Origin: Pectobacterium versatile
GTDB taxonomy: Bacteria > Pseudomonadota > Gammaproteobacteria > Enterobacterales > Enterobacteriaceae
DNA: 64,000 nt
Direction of reading: 5' to 3'
NCBI RefSeq assembly: GCF_020166435.1
Contig: NZ_JAINZP010000003.1
Span: 62,001 to 126,000 of the forward strand
In this document: piece after piece, positions 56,381-64,000 of the stretch
How the letters are laid out: every line of letters starts with the position of its first letter
Position numbering within the stretch: the stretch's first letter is position 1
Made by a program: the position numbers and the translations under genes
The notes under the pieces: model-generated
Seen by the model: the letters and a program-made list of their open reading frames with translations, nothing else
Database searches by the model: none
What the model was told of the DNA's origin: nothing

Positions 56381-57499
56381 TTACTCACCTTGTTTCCAGG
56401 CAAAGATAAAGTTACTGTCAGGCAGCGAGGTAAAACTTTGAATGATATGGCGATATGTATCATCAGGGTTCAGGTTGGTAAACGTCTGAGGATAAATATC
56501 CTTTGCCAGATATTCCATACCGACAATGTTGTAGGGATGATTGTAGAAATGGTGGTAAATGCCATAGACGTGCTTAGCCTGAACCGCCGGAATCTGGCTA
56601 ATACCAGTGCGACTTAGCAGCACATTAGCCTGGGCGCGAACGTCTTCGACATTGGCACCATAGCCTAATGGTAGCACCTGACTGTTGCCGCGTTTAGAGC
56701 CTGTCATGATGTAGGCGTCAGGTTTCATGCTGATAATTTTTTCCAGCGAGACAAAGCCTGATGCGCCCGGCAGTAGATCCGAGCCAATATTTTTTGCGCC
56801 GACGGATTCAATCAATCCGCCCCAACCATTGTGGCCGTGCGTGAAGCAGCAGGAATCGGAATTGCCGGCGATGGCTTCAATAAAGACGCTGGGTTTCGGG
56901 GTGATTGCAGCGGTTTTCTGCTGAATAGCATCGAAGTGTTGACGATAAAAATCGGTATACGCTTTGGCATTGGCTTCACGGTTCAGAACTTTACCCAGCA
57001 GGTCGATACTGGGTGCCGTATCTTTAGCCGGATTGATTTCATAATCGACAAACAGTACAGGAATGTTCAGCGCGCTGAGCTTGTCGACCACGCCACTTTC
57101 CATCAGCGCTGCTTTGGCACGCAACTGGGCAATCATCAGATCTGGCTGTTTTGACAGCACGCTTTCCAGATCAACGTTGCCTTTGTCACTGAATCCCATG
57201 TCTAGAATACCGACGGACTGTGGCCATTTTCCTTTCAGCATATCCCAGGTTGCGGTGTCCTGTTTTTTCGCCAGATTGTTCCAGGCGACCAGACGCTGAA
57301 AGGGATTATCGCGGTCAAGCAATGCCATTGCCATAATATCGCGCCCGTCTTGCAGAATGACACGCTGTGGTTCTTGTTTAATGGTGACACTTCTGCCGTC
57401 GAAATCGGTGACAGTAAGAGGATACTGGGTGGCGTAGCTGAAAAGGGGAGCGGTGAAGAGTGTAGTTAGCAAGAACGATCTTACTGATTTTCTTAACAT
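56381..57499 (-). CDS. periplasmic siderophore-type substrate-binding protein
   Basis: Cluster III (FepB/BtuF-type) binding protein of 372 residues. The signal peptide MLRKSVRSFLLTTLFTAPLFSYA has no lipobox, so the protein is soluble and periplasmic. The two-lobed binding domain starts YPLTVTDFDGRSVTI and includes QRVILQDGRDIMAM, LSALNIPVLFVDYE, NSDSCCFTHGHNGWGGLIE and QAKHVYGIYHHFYNHPYN. A CC pair and several His residues are unusual and might contact ligand. A Fur-box-like site precedes the gene. The ligand is unknown. Confidence 0.9.
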   Translation of the reverse strand: MLRKSVRSFLLTTLFTAPLFSYATQYPLTVTDFDGRSVTIKQEPQRVILQDGRDIMAMALLDRDNPFQRLVAWNNLAKKQDTATWDMLKGKWPQSVGILDMGFSDKGNVDLESVLSKQPDLMIAQLRAKAALMESGVVDKLSALNIPVLFVDYEINPAKDTAPSIDLLGKVLNREANAKAYTDFYRQHFDAIQQKTAAITPKPSVFIEAIAGNSDSCCFTHGHNGWGGLIESVGAKNIGSDLLPGASGFVSLEKIISMKPDAYIMTGSKRGNSQVLPLGYGANVEDVRAQANVLLSRTGISQIPAVQAKHVYGIYHHFYNHPYNIVGMEYLAKDIYPQTFTNLNPDDTYRHIIQSFTSLPDSNFIFAWKQGE

Positions 57500-57534
57500 G
57501 GTGGCGATCCTAGTTCACAATCTATCAGTGTAAT

Positions 57535-57553
57535 GAGTTTGATAGTTATTATC
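57535..57553. promoter_or_regulatory. Fur box upstream of the iron ABC operon
   Basis: GAGTTTGATAGTTATTATC matches the 19-base Fur consensus at about 14 positions. It lies about 35-55 bases before the binding-protein start, where Fur would block transcription in iron-rich cells. Confidence 0.65.
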
Positions 57554-57605
57554 GTATAAGGATAAACAATGCGTATACAGGATTCATATGTAAAGAAAAA
57601 TAACA

Positions 57606-57645
57606 ACTCCGGCCCTGTTTCATTTTTATGTAAGTGGGCCGGAGT
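57606..57645 (-). terminator. suhB terminator
   Basis: ACTCCGGCCC (57606-57615) with GGGCCGGAGT (57636-57645). On the minus strand it follows suhB and is followed by TGTTATTTTTC. Confidence 0.8.
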
Positions 57646-57654
57646 CGGTTGAGA

Positions 57655-58458
57655 TTAGCGTTTCAGCGCGTCGCTCAGTTCTTCACGGATAGTGCCCAGA
57701 ATGGATTTCACCACACGCGGGTTGCCTGCAACCAGATTGCCAGATGTTAGATAGTTATGGCCGCCAACGAAGTCCGTCACGATCCCGCCTGCTTCACGTA
57801 CCAGTAATTCGCCACCGGCAAAATCCCATGGCTTCAGGCCGATCTCAAAGAAACCGTCAACGCGACCCGAGGCCACATAGGCCAGATCCAGTGCCGCAGA
57901 ACCCGTGCGACGGAAATCTGCACAATGAGTGAACAGCGCGCTGATGACGTTGATGTAACTTTTGCTGTGCTGTTTTAATTTGAAGGGGAAGCCTGTTGCC
58001 AGTACGGCGCCTTCAAGATCGCGGGCAGTGCTGCTGCGCAGACGGTAGCCGTTCAATTGTGCGCCCTGACCACGGGTGGCACTAAATAGCTCATTGCGCA
58101 TAGGATCGTAAACAACGGCAACTTCGGTACGGCCTTTAATGCGGACCGCGATAGAAACAGCGAAGTGGGGTAAACGTTTGATGAAGTTGGTGGTGCCATC
58201 CAGAGGATCGATAACCCATTGTACTGCCGGATCTTCGCCAACCAGCTCGCCACATTCTTCACCAATAATGGTGTGCTGTGGGTAAGACTTACGGATGACT
58301 TCAACGATCAGACGTTCTGCATCCCGATCAACGTTGGTCACAAAATCGTTGCTGCCTTTCTGGCTAGCTTCGACGGCGTCTGGCGTTTCATAGTTTTTGG
58401 CAATTAAATTACCGGCTTTACGCGCAGCGCGTATAGCGATGTTGAGCATCGGATGCAT
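57655..58458 (-). CDS. suhB: SuhB, inositol-1-monophosphatase / Nus-complex factor
   Basis: Mg-dependent inositol monophosphatase of 267 residues that also joins the rRNA antitermination complex in E. coli. Metal motifs: IIGEECGE, WVIDPLDGTTNF and KPWDFAGGELLVREAGG. The ATG at 58458 (MHPMLNIAIRAARKAGN) is chosen over a 45-codon upstream extension that is not family-like. It is divergent from trmJ, as in E. coli. Confidence 0.96.
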   Translation of the reverse strand: MHPMLNIAIRAARKAGNLIAKNYETPDAVEASQKGSNDFVTNVDRDAERLIVEVIRKSYPQHTIIGEECGELVGEDPAVQWVIDPLDGTTNFIKRLPHFAVSIAVRIKGRTEVAVVYDPMRNELFSATRGQGAQLNGYRLRSSTARDLEGAVLATGFPFKLKQHSKSYINVISALFTHCADFRRTGSAALDLAYVASGRVDGFFEIGLKPWDFAGGELLVREAGGIVTDFVGGHNYLTSGNLVAGNPRVVKSILGTIREELSDALKR

Positions 58459-58593
58459 GGTATCGGTCCACTGGAATGTTAAAGAACGGAAAGCGGCGCA
58501 GAGTATAGCAGGAGAAAAGTCAAATAGCGAAGTTTGTGTTAGAGTACGGCGGTTTCCTTTTCGCACGACTTCCTTTCGCACAATAGAGTACAT

Positions 58594-59319
58594 ATGTTAG
58601 ACAATATTCGCATTGTTCTGGTTGAAACGTCGCACACTGGCAATATGGGGTCAGTGGCCAGGGCGATGAAAACCATGGGATTAAGCAAACTTTATTTAGT
58701 CAACCCATTGGTGAAGCCTGATTCGCAGGCAATTGCGTTGGCGGCAGGTGCCAGCGATGTTATCGGCAATGCCACCATTGTGGATTCGTTCGATCAGGCG
58801 CTCGAAGGGTGTGGTTTGGTCGTCGGCACCAGCGCACGTTCTCGAACCTTACCCTGGCCGATGCTGGAACCGCGTGAGTGCGGCATTCGTAGCGCGCAGG
58901 AAGCGGAACACGCGCCAGTCGCGCTGGTGTTTGGTCGTGAACGCGTGGGGCTGACGAATGAGGAGCTTCAGAAATGCCATTACCACGTGGCAATTCCCGC
59001 TAATCCGGAATACAGCTCGCTCAATCTGGCGATGGCGGTACAGATCATTGCTTATGAAGTGCGCATCGCGCATTTGGATCGCTTACAGGCTGGGCAGCCG
59101 GAACACGAAGAATCGCCGTACCCGCTGGTCGACGATCTGGAGCGATTTTATCAGCATCTTGAACAGACGCTGCTGCAAACCGGATTTATCCGACCGGCAC
59201 ATCAAGGGCAGGTGATGAACAAACTGCGTCGCCTGTTTACTCGCGCCAGGCCTGAAAGTCAGGAACTGAATATCCTGCGTGGGATACTGAGTTCGGTACA
59301 AAAAACACACGACGAATAA
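58594..59319 (+). CDS. trmJ: TrmJ, tRNA Cm32/Um32 methyltransferase
   Basis: SPOUT-class 2'-O-methyltransferase acting at position 32 of tRNAs, 241 residues. Motifs: [37 protein letters not shown] and [21 protein letters not shown] (the SAM-binding knot). A C-terminal dimerisation tail follows. Its stop codon touches the first IscR box of the next operon. Confidence 0.96.
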   Translation: MLDNIRIVLVETSHTGNMGSVARAMKTMGLSKLYLVNPLVKPDSQAIALAAGASDVIGNATIVDSFDQALEGCGLVVGTSARSRTLPWPMLEPRECGIRSAQEAEHAPVALVFGRERVGLTNEELQKCHYHVAIPANPEYSSLNLAMAVQIIAYEVRIAHLDRLQAGQPEHEESPYPLVDDLERFYQHLEQTLLQTGFIRPAHQGQVMNKLRRLFTRARPESQELNILRGILSSVQKTHDE

Positions 59320-59343
59320 TACTTGAGTATTTTACTCGGTTAA
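59319..59343. promoter_or_regulatory. type 1 IscR box, distal
   Basis: A 25-base site with TTGAGTATTTTACTCGG at its centre. It matches the type 1 IscR consensus (ATASYYGACTRWWWYAGTCRRSTAT) at about 21 of 25 positions and begins on the last base of the trmJ stop codon. Confidence 0.75.
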
Positions 59344-59368
59344 ATAGTTGACTAAAACACTCGGGAAT
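59344..59368. promoter_or_regulatory. type 1 IscR box, proximal
   Basis: It directly abuts the distal box and matches the type 1 consensus at about 23 of 25 positions (centre TTGACTAAAACACTCGG). The embedded TTGACT could be the -35 of the iscR promoter, so [2Fe-2S]-IscR bound here would repress. Confidence 0.82.
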
Positions 59369-59438
59369 GTCAGACTCGCGGTATGTTCTGCCAATACATG
59401 TTTTCATAATACATGTTTTATCTACAGGTACCACTATC

Positions 59439-59933
59439 ATGAGACTGACATCCAAAGGCCGTTACGCCGTTACCGCCATGCTCGATGTGGCTCTGCACTC
59501 CCAGGAAGGACCGGTTCCATTGGCGGATATTTCTGAACGCCAGGGTATTTCACTGTCTTATCTGGAGCAGCTGTTTTCACGCTTGCGTAAGAACGGACTG
59601 GTTGCCAGCGTTCGTGGCCCGGGTGGCGGTTACCTGCTGGGTAAAAACGCGAATGAAATCGCTGTTGGTATGGTCATTTCGGCTGTCGATGAATCTGTTG
59701 ATGCAACGCGTTGCCAAGGCCGCGAAGGCTGCCAGGGTGGCGATCGCTGCCTGACGCACACGCTGTGGCGCGATCTGAGCGACCGTATTACCGACTTCCT
59801 GAATAACATCACGCTGGATGAGCTGGTGAACAATAAGGAAGTACTGAACGTTGCGGATCGTCAGGATGCTGACACGCGCCGCACTGCCAATGGACGTATC
59901 CAGGAAACGATTAACGTTAACCTGCGCGCCTAA
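59439..59933 (+). CDS. iscR: IscR, Fe-S-cluster-sensing regulator
   Basis: Rrf2-family regulator of 164 residues. The winged helix-turn-helix ([49 protein letters not shown]) precedes the cluster ligands C92, C98 and C104 and the following His in CLTHTLW. The ATG at 59439 aligns with E. coli; the in-frame upstream extension runs into the promoter. It is the first gene of the isc operon and represses it. Confidence 0.98.
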   Translation: MRLTSKGRYAVTAMLDVALHSQEGPVPLADISERQGISLSYLEQLFSRLRKNGLVASVRGPGGGYLLGKNANEIAVGMVISAVDESVDATRCQGREGCQGGDRCLTHTLWRDLSDRITDFLNNITLDELVNNKEVLNVADRQDADTRRTANGRIQETINVNLRA

Positions 59934-59942
59934 TATACCTTC

Positions 59943-59973
59943 AACGTGACGAGTAACTCTTACTCGTCACGTT
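59943..59973 (+). other. strong stem-loop between iscR and iscS
   Basis: AACGTGACGAGTAA (59943-59956) pairs perfectly with TTACTCGTCACGTT (59960-59973) around a 3-base loop, 10 bases after the iscR stop. In E. coli, structure at this place protects iscR mRNA when RyhB triggers decay of iscSUA. The following U-run is short, so it may also cause partial termination. The remaining bases to iscS hold no gene. Confidence 0.75.
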
Positions 59974-60186
59974 TTGCCTTTCTGATAGCCGCATAATCCT
60001 GACCACATTGCCCAATGTGGTGTTGGTGTTAATCCGACTGTCACGGTGTTGTTCCGACGATAAATTGTTCCAACGATAACATCGTCAGATTTTTTGCATT
60101 GGCCCGAGAGGTTGCGGGTATAAACAACCTGTCAATAAAACAAAACGCATTGTACGTTTTGAAGTGATGTACGGAGTTTATGAGCA

Positions 60187-61401
60187 ATGAAGTTACCTAT
60201 CTATCTTGATTATTCAGCTACCACGCCGGTTGACCCGCGCGTCGCTGAGAAAATGATGCAGTGTTTGACGTTGGACGGTACGTTCGGTAATCCGGCTTCC
60301 CGTTCCCACCGTTTTGGCTGGCAGGCGGAAGAGGCGGTTGATATCGCCCGTAACCAAATTGCTGAACTGGTTGGTGCCGACCCACGTGAGATCGTCTTCA
60401 CGTCAGGCGCGACCGAAGCCGATAACCTCGCAATTAAAGGTGTTGCCAACTTCTATCAGAAGAAGGGTAAGCACATCATCACCAGTAAGACCGAACACAA
60501 AGCCGTGCTGGATACCTGTCGTCAACTCGAACGCGAAGGCTTTGAGGTGACTTATCTGGCCCCACAGCGCAACGGTATTATCGATCTGGCTGAACTCGAA
60601 GCGGCAATGCGTGAGGACACCATTCTGGTTTCCATCATGCACGTCAACAATGAAATCGGCGTTGTGCAGGATATCGCTGCTATCGGTGAAATGTGCCGTA
60701 GCCGGGGCATCGTGTTCCATGTTGATGCCACGCAGAGCGTAGGCAAGCTGCCTATCGATCTCAACCAGTTAAAAGTGGATCTGATGTCTTTCTCCGGCCA
60801 TAAAATCTATGGGCCGAAAGGGATCGGGGCACTGTATGTTCGTCGTAAACCCCGTATTCGTCTCGAAGCGCAGATGCACGGCGGCGGCCATGAGCGCGGT
60901 ATGCGTTCTGGCACTTTGCCTGTGCACCAAATTGTCGGTATGGGTGAAGCCTACCGCATCGCAAAAGAAGAGATGACTGCAGAAATGGATCGCCTGCGTG
61001 CGCTGCGCGATCGTCTGTGGAACGGTATTAATGATATTGAAGAAGTCTACCTGAATGGTGACATCGAGCAGGGCGTGCCCACTATCCTGAACGTCAGCTT
61101 CAACTATGTTGAAGGTGAATCGCTGATTATGGCGCTCAAGGATCTGGCGGTATCGTCCGGTTCTGCCTGTACGTCGGCCAGTCTGGAGCCCTCCTACGTG
61201 TTACGTGCGCTGGGCATGAATGATGAGCTGGCACATAGCTCGATCCGTTTCTCGCTGGGACGTTTCACCACCGAAGAAGAGATCGACTACACCATCGAGC
61301 TGGTACGTAAATCTATCGGTCGTCTGCGCGATCTTTCTCCGCTGTGGGAAATGTTCAAGCAGGGCGTGGATATCAGCAGCATCGAGTGGGCGCATCATTA
61401 A
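60187..61401 (+). CDS. iscS: IscS, cysteine desulfurase
   Basis: PLP enzyme (404 residues) that supplies sulfur for Fe-S clusters and tRNA thiolation. [47 protein letters not shown], the PLP lysine in [12 protein letters not shown] and the persulfide cysteine in [20 protein letters not shown]. The ATG at 60187 follows CGGAG at ten bases. Confidence 0.98.
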   Translation: MKLPIYLDYSATTPVDPRVAEKMMQCLTLDGTFGNPASRSHRFGWQAEEAVDIARNQIAELVGADPREIVFTSGATEADNLAIKGVANFYQKKGKHIITSKTEHKAVLDTCRQLEREGFEVTYLAPQRNGIIDLAELEAAMREDTILVSIMHVNNEIGVVQDIAAIGEMCRSRGIVFHVDATQSVGKLPIDLNQLKVDLMSFSGHKIYGPKGIGALYVRRKPRIRLEAQMHGGGHERGMRSGTLPVHQIVGMGEAYRIAKEEMTAEMDRLRALRDRLWNGINDIEEVYLNGDIEQGVPTILNVSFNYVEGESLIMALKDLAVSSGSACTSASLEPSYVLRALGMNDELAHSSIRFSLGRFTTEEEIDYTIELVRKSIGRLRDLSPLWEMFKQGVDISSIEWAHH

Positions 61402-61425
61402 TTCACCAGAGCGGGGACGACTATC

Positions 61426-61812
61426 ATGGCTTACAGCGAAAAAGTAATTGATCACTATGAAAACCCACGTAATGTGGGTTCGTTTGACAACGCCGATCCG
61501 TCTATCGGCAGCGGCATGGTCGGCGCGCCAGCGTGCGGCGATGTGATGAAGTTGCAGATAAAAGTCAACAATGAGGGTATCATCGAAGATGCCCGCTTCA
61601 AGACATACGGTTGTGGTTCTGCCATTGCCTCCAGCTCGCTGGTCACCGAGTGGGTAAAAGGCAAATCGCTGAATGAAGCTGAAGCGATTAAGAACACGCA
61701 GATTGCCGAAGAGCTTGAGCTACCGCCAGTGAAGATTCACTGCTCCATTCTGGCGGAAGACGCTATCAAGGCAGCGATTGCGGATTACAAAAGTAAACGC
61801 GACGCGCAGTAA
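61426..61812 (+). CDS. iscU: IscU, Fe-S cluster scaffold
   Basis: Scaffold protein of 128 residues. Cluster ligands are C37 ([13 protein letters not shown]), C63 ([12 protein letters not shown]) and C106 ([11 protein letters not shown]). The LPPVK motif recognised by HscA is present in ELPPVKIHC. It lies 24 bases after iscS. Confidence 0.98.
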   Translation: MAYSEKVIDHYENPRNVGSFDNADPSIGSGMVGAPACGDVMKLQIKVNNEGIIEDARFKTYGCGSAIASSSLVTEWVKGKSLNEAEAIKNTQIAEELELPPVKIHCSILAEDAIKAAIADYKSKRDAQ

Positions 61813-61892
61813 TCTCTGCGGCTGAACTCGTCGGGGCACTGTTTCTCTCGGTGCCAGATTCCGTCGAGGTGGCGAACGATCGAGGTAACAGT

Positions 61893-62216
61893 ATGTCGAT
61901 TTCTCTGAGCGAAAGTGCGGCACAACGCGTGAGTGCTTTCATCGCAAACCGGGGCAAAGGCCTTGGGCTGCGTCTTGGCGTACGCACATCCGGCTGTTCC
62001 GGTATGGCGTATGTGCTGGAGTTTGTTGATGATTTGAACGACGGTGATACGGTCTTTGAAGACAAAGGCGTCAAAGTCATCGTGGACGGCAAAAGTCTGG
62101 TCTATCTTGACGGAACCGAATTGGATTTCGTCAAAGAAGGGCTGAACGAAGGCTTTAAGTTCAATAATCCGAACATTTCCGGCGAATGTGGTTGCGGCGA
62201 AAGTTTCAACGTCTGA
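61893..62216 (+). CDS. iscA: IscA, A-type Fe-S carrier
   Basis: A-type carrier of 107 residues with the three conserved cysteines, C35 in [13 protein letters not shown] and two in [11 protein letters not shown]. The ATG at 61893 ([13 protein letters not shown]) follows GAGGTAACAG; a 14-codon extension is rejected. Confidence 0.97.
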   Translation: MSISLSESAAQRVSAFIANRGKGLGLRLGVRTSGCSGMAYVLEFVDDLNDGDTVFEDKGVKVIVDGKSLVYLDGTELDFVKEGLNEGFKFNNPNISGECGCGESFNV

Positions 62217-62287
62217 CCCCTCTTGGGTAGTGAGCGTGCGATCGATTAATGGCCTGCGCTGCTACCCAGAACTCCCAGAGTACCACT

Positions 62288-62806
62288 ATGGATTACTTTA
62301 CGTTATTCGGGCTGCCCATTCGCTATGATGTGGATGGCGGCCTGCTTGCATCCCGTTTTCAGGATTTGCAGCGGCAGTTCCATCCTGATCGTTATGCTGC
62401 CAGCCCAGAGCGCGAGCGCATGCTGGCGGTGCAGCAGGCGGCGACGATCAATAATGCCTATCAGGCGCTCAAGCATCCGCTGAAACGCGCAGAGTATATG
62501 CTGTCGCTGCACGGTTTTGATGTGAACAACGAACAGCATACGATGAAGGACACGGCATTCCTGATGGAACAGCTGGAACTGCGCGAAGAGTTGGAGACGA
62601 TCTCACAGCGATCCGATGCGGATGAGGCGCTAACTGCCTTCGCGGAGCGGTTGCAGGCAACGATCGTTAAGCGCCGTTCGCATATGCGTGATGAACTCGA
62701 TAATGAGACGTGGACAGACGCCGCGGATACCGTGCGCAAGCTACGCTTTTTAGACAAGCTCCAGCAACAGGTTGAAGAACTCGAAGAACAATTGCTGGAC
62801 AGATAA
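62288..62806 (+). CDS. hscB: HscB, J-domain co-chaperone for Fe-S assembly
   Basis: J-protein (172 residues; E. coli 171) that delivers IscU to Hsc[15 protein letters not shown], the HPD motif in FHPDRYA, and a C-terminal IscU-binding helical domain ([30 protein letters not shown]). The ATG at 62288 is chosen over a 13-codon upstream extension. Confidence 0.97.
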   Translation: MDYFTLFGLPIRYDVDGGLLASRFQDLQRQFHPDRYAASPERERMLAVQQAATINNAYQALKHPLKRAEYMLSLHGFDVNNEQHTMKDTAFLMEQLELREELETISQRSDADEALTAFAERLQATIVKRRSHMRDELDNETWTDAADTVRKLRFLDKLQQQVEELEEQLLDR

Positions 62807-62825
62807 CTGGTTAATCCGGCGGGGA

Positions 62826-62856
62826 AACCGATGGTGATTACCATACCGGTTTTTTC
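62826..62856 (+). terminator. terminator-like hairpin between hscB and hscA
   Basis: AACCG-ATGGT-GATT-ACCAT-(AC)-CGGTT followed by TTTT, a stem with a 2-base bulge and a U-run, within the 75-base gap between the genes. Because it is inside the operon it may lower hscA expression rather than stop transcription. Confidence 0.45.
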
Positions 62857-62881
62857 GTCAGCCAATTGATGGAAGCTCAAT

Positions 62882-64000
62882 ATGGCCTTATTACAAATTA
62901 GTGAGCCCGGCCTTAGCGCCGCACCACACCAGCGCCGTCTGGCTGTCGGTATTGATTTAGGCACGACCCATTCTCTTGTTGCTACCGTACGCAGCGGCGA
63001 AGCGCAGACGCTGGCGGATAGTGACGGACGCGACCTGCTGCCGTCGGTTGTCCACTATCGTCACGATGGTCACAGCGTCGGCTGGCACGCGCGCGACAAT
63101 GCTGCCCACGATCTGGAAAATACCGTCAGTTCAGTTAAACGCCTGATGGGGCGTTCTCTGGACGATATTCAGCAGCGTTACCCGCATTTACCCTATCGCT
63201 TTCATGCCAGCGATAACGGCCTGCCGCTGATTCAGACGTCGGCCGGCAACCTCAATCCTGTACAGGTATCGGCGGATATTTTGTCCGCGCTGGCTGCGCG
63301 TGCGGAAGCGGCGTTAGGCGGCGTGCCTGATGGCGTGGTGATTACCGTTCCCGCCTATTTCGATGACGCACAGCGTCAGGGCACCAAAGATGCGGCACGT
63401 CTGGCTGGGCTGCACGTCTTACGCCTACTGAACGAGCCGACCGCGGCCGCGATTGCCTACGGGCTGGATTCCGGTAAAGAGGGTGTGATCGCCATTTACG
63501 ATCTGGGCGGCGGTACCTTTGATATTTCCATTCTGCGCCTGAGCCGTGGCGTCTTTGAAGTGCTGGCGACGGGCGGCGATTCTGCGCTGGGCGGTGATGA
63601 TTTCGATCATCTGCTGGCGGAGTGGTTGCGTGAGCAGGCGGGCATTCACGATCGCGACGATCGCCAGTTGGATCATGCCTTTCGTGATGCGGCGGTGAAA
63701 GCCAAGATTGCGCTAAGCAGCGCCGAGACAGTACGCGTGGATGTCGCAGGTTGGCAGGGCGATATCACCCGTGAACAGCTTGATGCGCTGATTGCTCCGC
63801 TGGTGAAACGCACACTGTTGTCCTGCCGTCGTACGCTGAAAGATGCAGGGCTGACGGCAGAAGACGTGCTGGAAGTCGTGATGGTGGGCGGATCGACGCG
63901 TGTTCCACTAGTGCGCGAGCAGGTGGGAACGTTTTTTGGCCGCACGCCGTTGACGTCGATCGATCCAGACAAGGTTGTGGCTATCGGTGCGGCGATTCAG
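62882..64000 (+). CDS. hscA: HscA, Hsp70-class chaperone for Fe-S assembly (partial, C-terminus outside window)
   Basis: Specialised Hsp70 that acts on IscU. The first 373 codons are present and the frame is open at the window end. [33 protein letters not shown] (phosphate loop 1), [50 protein letters not shown] and [14 protein letters not shown] match the E. coli nucleotide-binding domain closely. The substrate-binding domain lies beyond the edge. Confidence 0.97.
   Translation, partial: MALLQISEPGLSAAPHQRRLAVGIDLGTTHSLVATVRSGEAQTLADSDGRDLLPSVVHYRHDGHSVGWHARDNAAHDLENTVSSVKRLMGRSLDDIQQRYPHLPYRFHASDNGLPLIQTSAGNLNPVQVSADILSALAARAEAALGGVPDGVVITVPAYFDDAQRQGTKDAARLAGLHVLRLLNEPTAAAIAYGLDSGKEGVIAIYDLGGGTFDISILRLSRGVFEVLATGGDSALGGDDFDHLLAEWLREQAGIHDRDDRQLDHAFRDAAVKAKIALSSAETVRVDVAGWQGDITREQLDALIAPLVKRTLLSCRRTLKDAGLTAEDVLEVVMVGGSTRVPLVREQVGTFFGRTPLTSIDPDKVVAIGAAIQ

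Overview
The window is chromosomal DNA from a soft-rot plant-pathogenic enterobacterium, most likely Pectobacterium. Nearly every protein is close to its E. coli homologue in length and sequence, the gene blocks are enterobacterial, and there is a secreted GH28 polygalacturonase whose upstream region carries a KdgR-like operator. The assignment rests on recognition of protein families and gene order, not on a database search.

Layout. 1-3.3 kb: ybaL (cut by the window edge) and ushA. 3.5-7.8 kb: two tandem paralogous genes for phage-tail-fibre-like proteins with a discoidin (F5/8C-type) lectin module. This is the clearest accessory region. 8.0-11.5 kb: btsT, yjiX and yjiA (pyruvate uptake group). 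11.5-12.6 kb: an AT-rich patch with two unrecognised small genes. 12.7-14.1 kb: the polygalacturonase. 14.2-21.6 kb: an ERIC-like repeat, ybaK, ybaP, a HicAB toxin-antitoxin pair, copA/cueR (divergent), ybbJ/qmcA and a second repeat copy. 21.6-26.5 kb: yfaE, nrdB, nrdA and ubiG on the minus strand. 26.8-35.8 kb: gyrA, rcsC, rcsB and rcsD. 35.8-37.0 kb: an MFS transporter. 37.3-44.6 kb: the menaquinone operon menF-menD-menH-menB-menC-menE, with a third repeat copy before menD. 44.6-48.8 kb: a catalase remnant, yfaZ, tyrP, yfaY and a structured GC-rich spacer. 48.8-54.4 kb: cnoX, ybbO and tesA divergent from ybbA-ybbP. 54.5-57.5 kb: a Fur-box-associated iron-siderophore-type ABC importer. 57.6-64.0 kb: suhB, trmJ and the isc operon iscR-iscS-iscU-iscA-hscB-hscA (hscA cut by the window edge).

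How the genes work together. The isc genes build Fe-S clusters and are likely controlled by two abutting type 1 IscR boxes. NrdA/NrdB with the ferredoxin YfaE form aerobic ribonucleotide reductase, with NrdR-like and DnaA boxes upstream. CopA and CueR form a copper-efflux circuit with the MerR-type 19-bp-spacer promoter. RcsC/RcsD/RcsB form the envelope-stress phosphorelay. The men genes take chorismate to dihydroxynaphthoyl-CoA.

Most notable signals: (1) the tandem tail-fibre/discoidin genes, with conserved ends, divergent middles and an exactly spaced shared upstream element; (2) a -1 frameshift cassette in copA (slippery CCCAAAA, in-frame TGA after one codon, 10-bp downstream stem) predicting a two-domain copper chaperone; (3) the GC-rich hairpin region at 48.4-48.8 kb; (4) the AT-rich two-gene island; (5) an eroded catalase gene beside menE.
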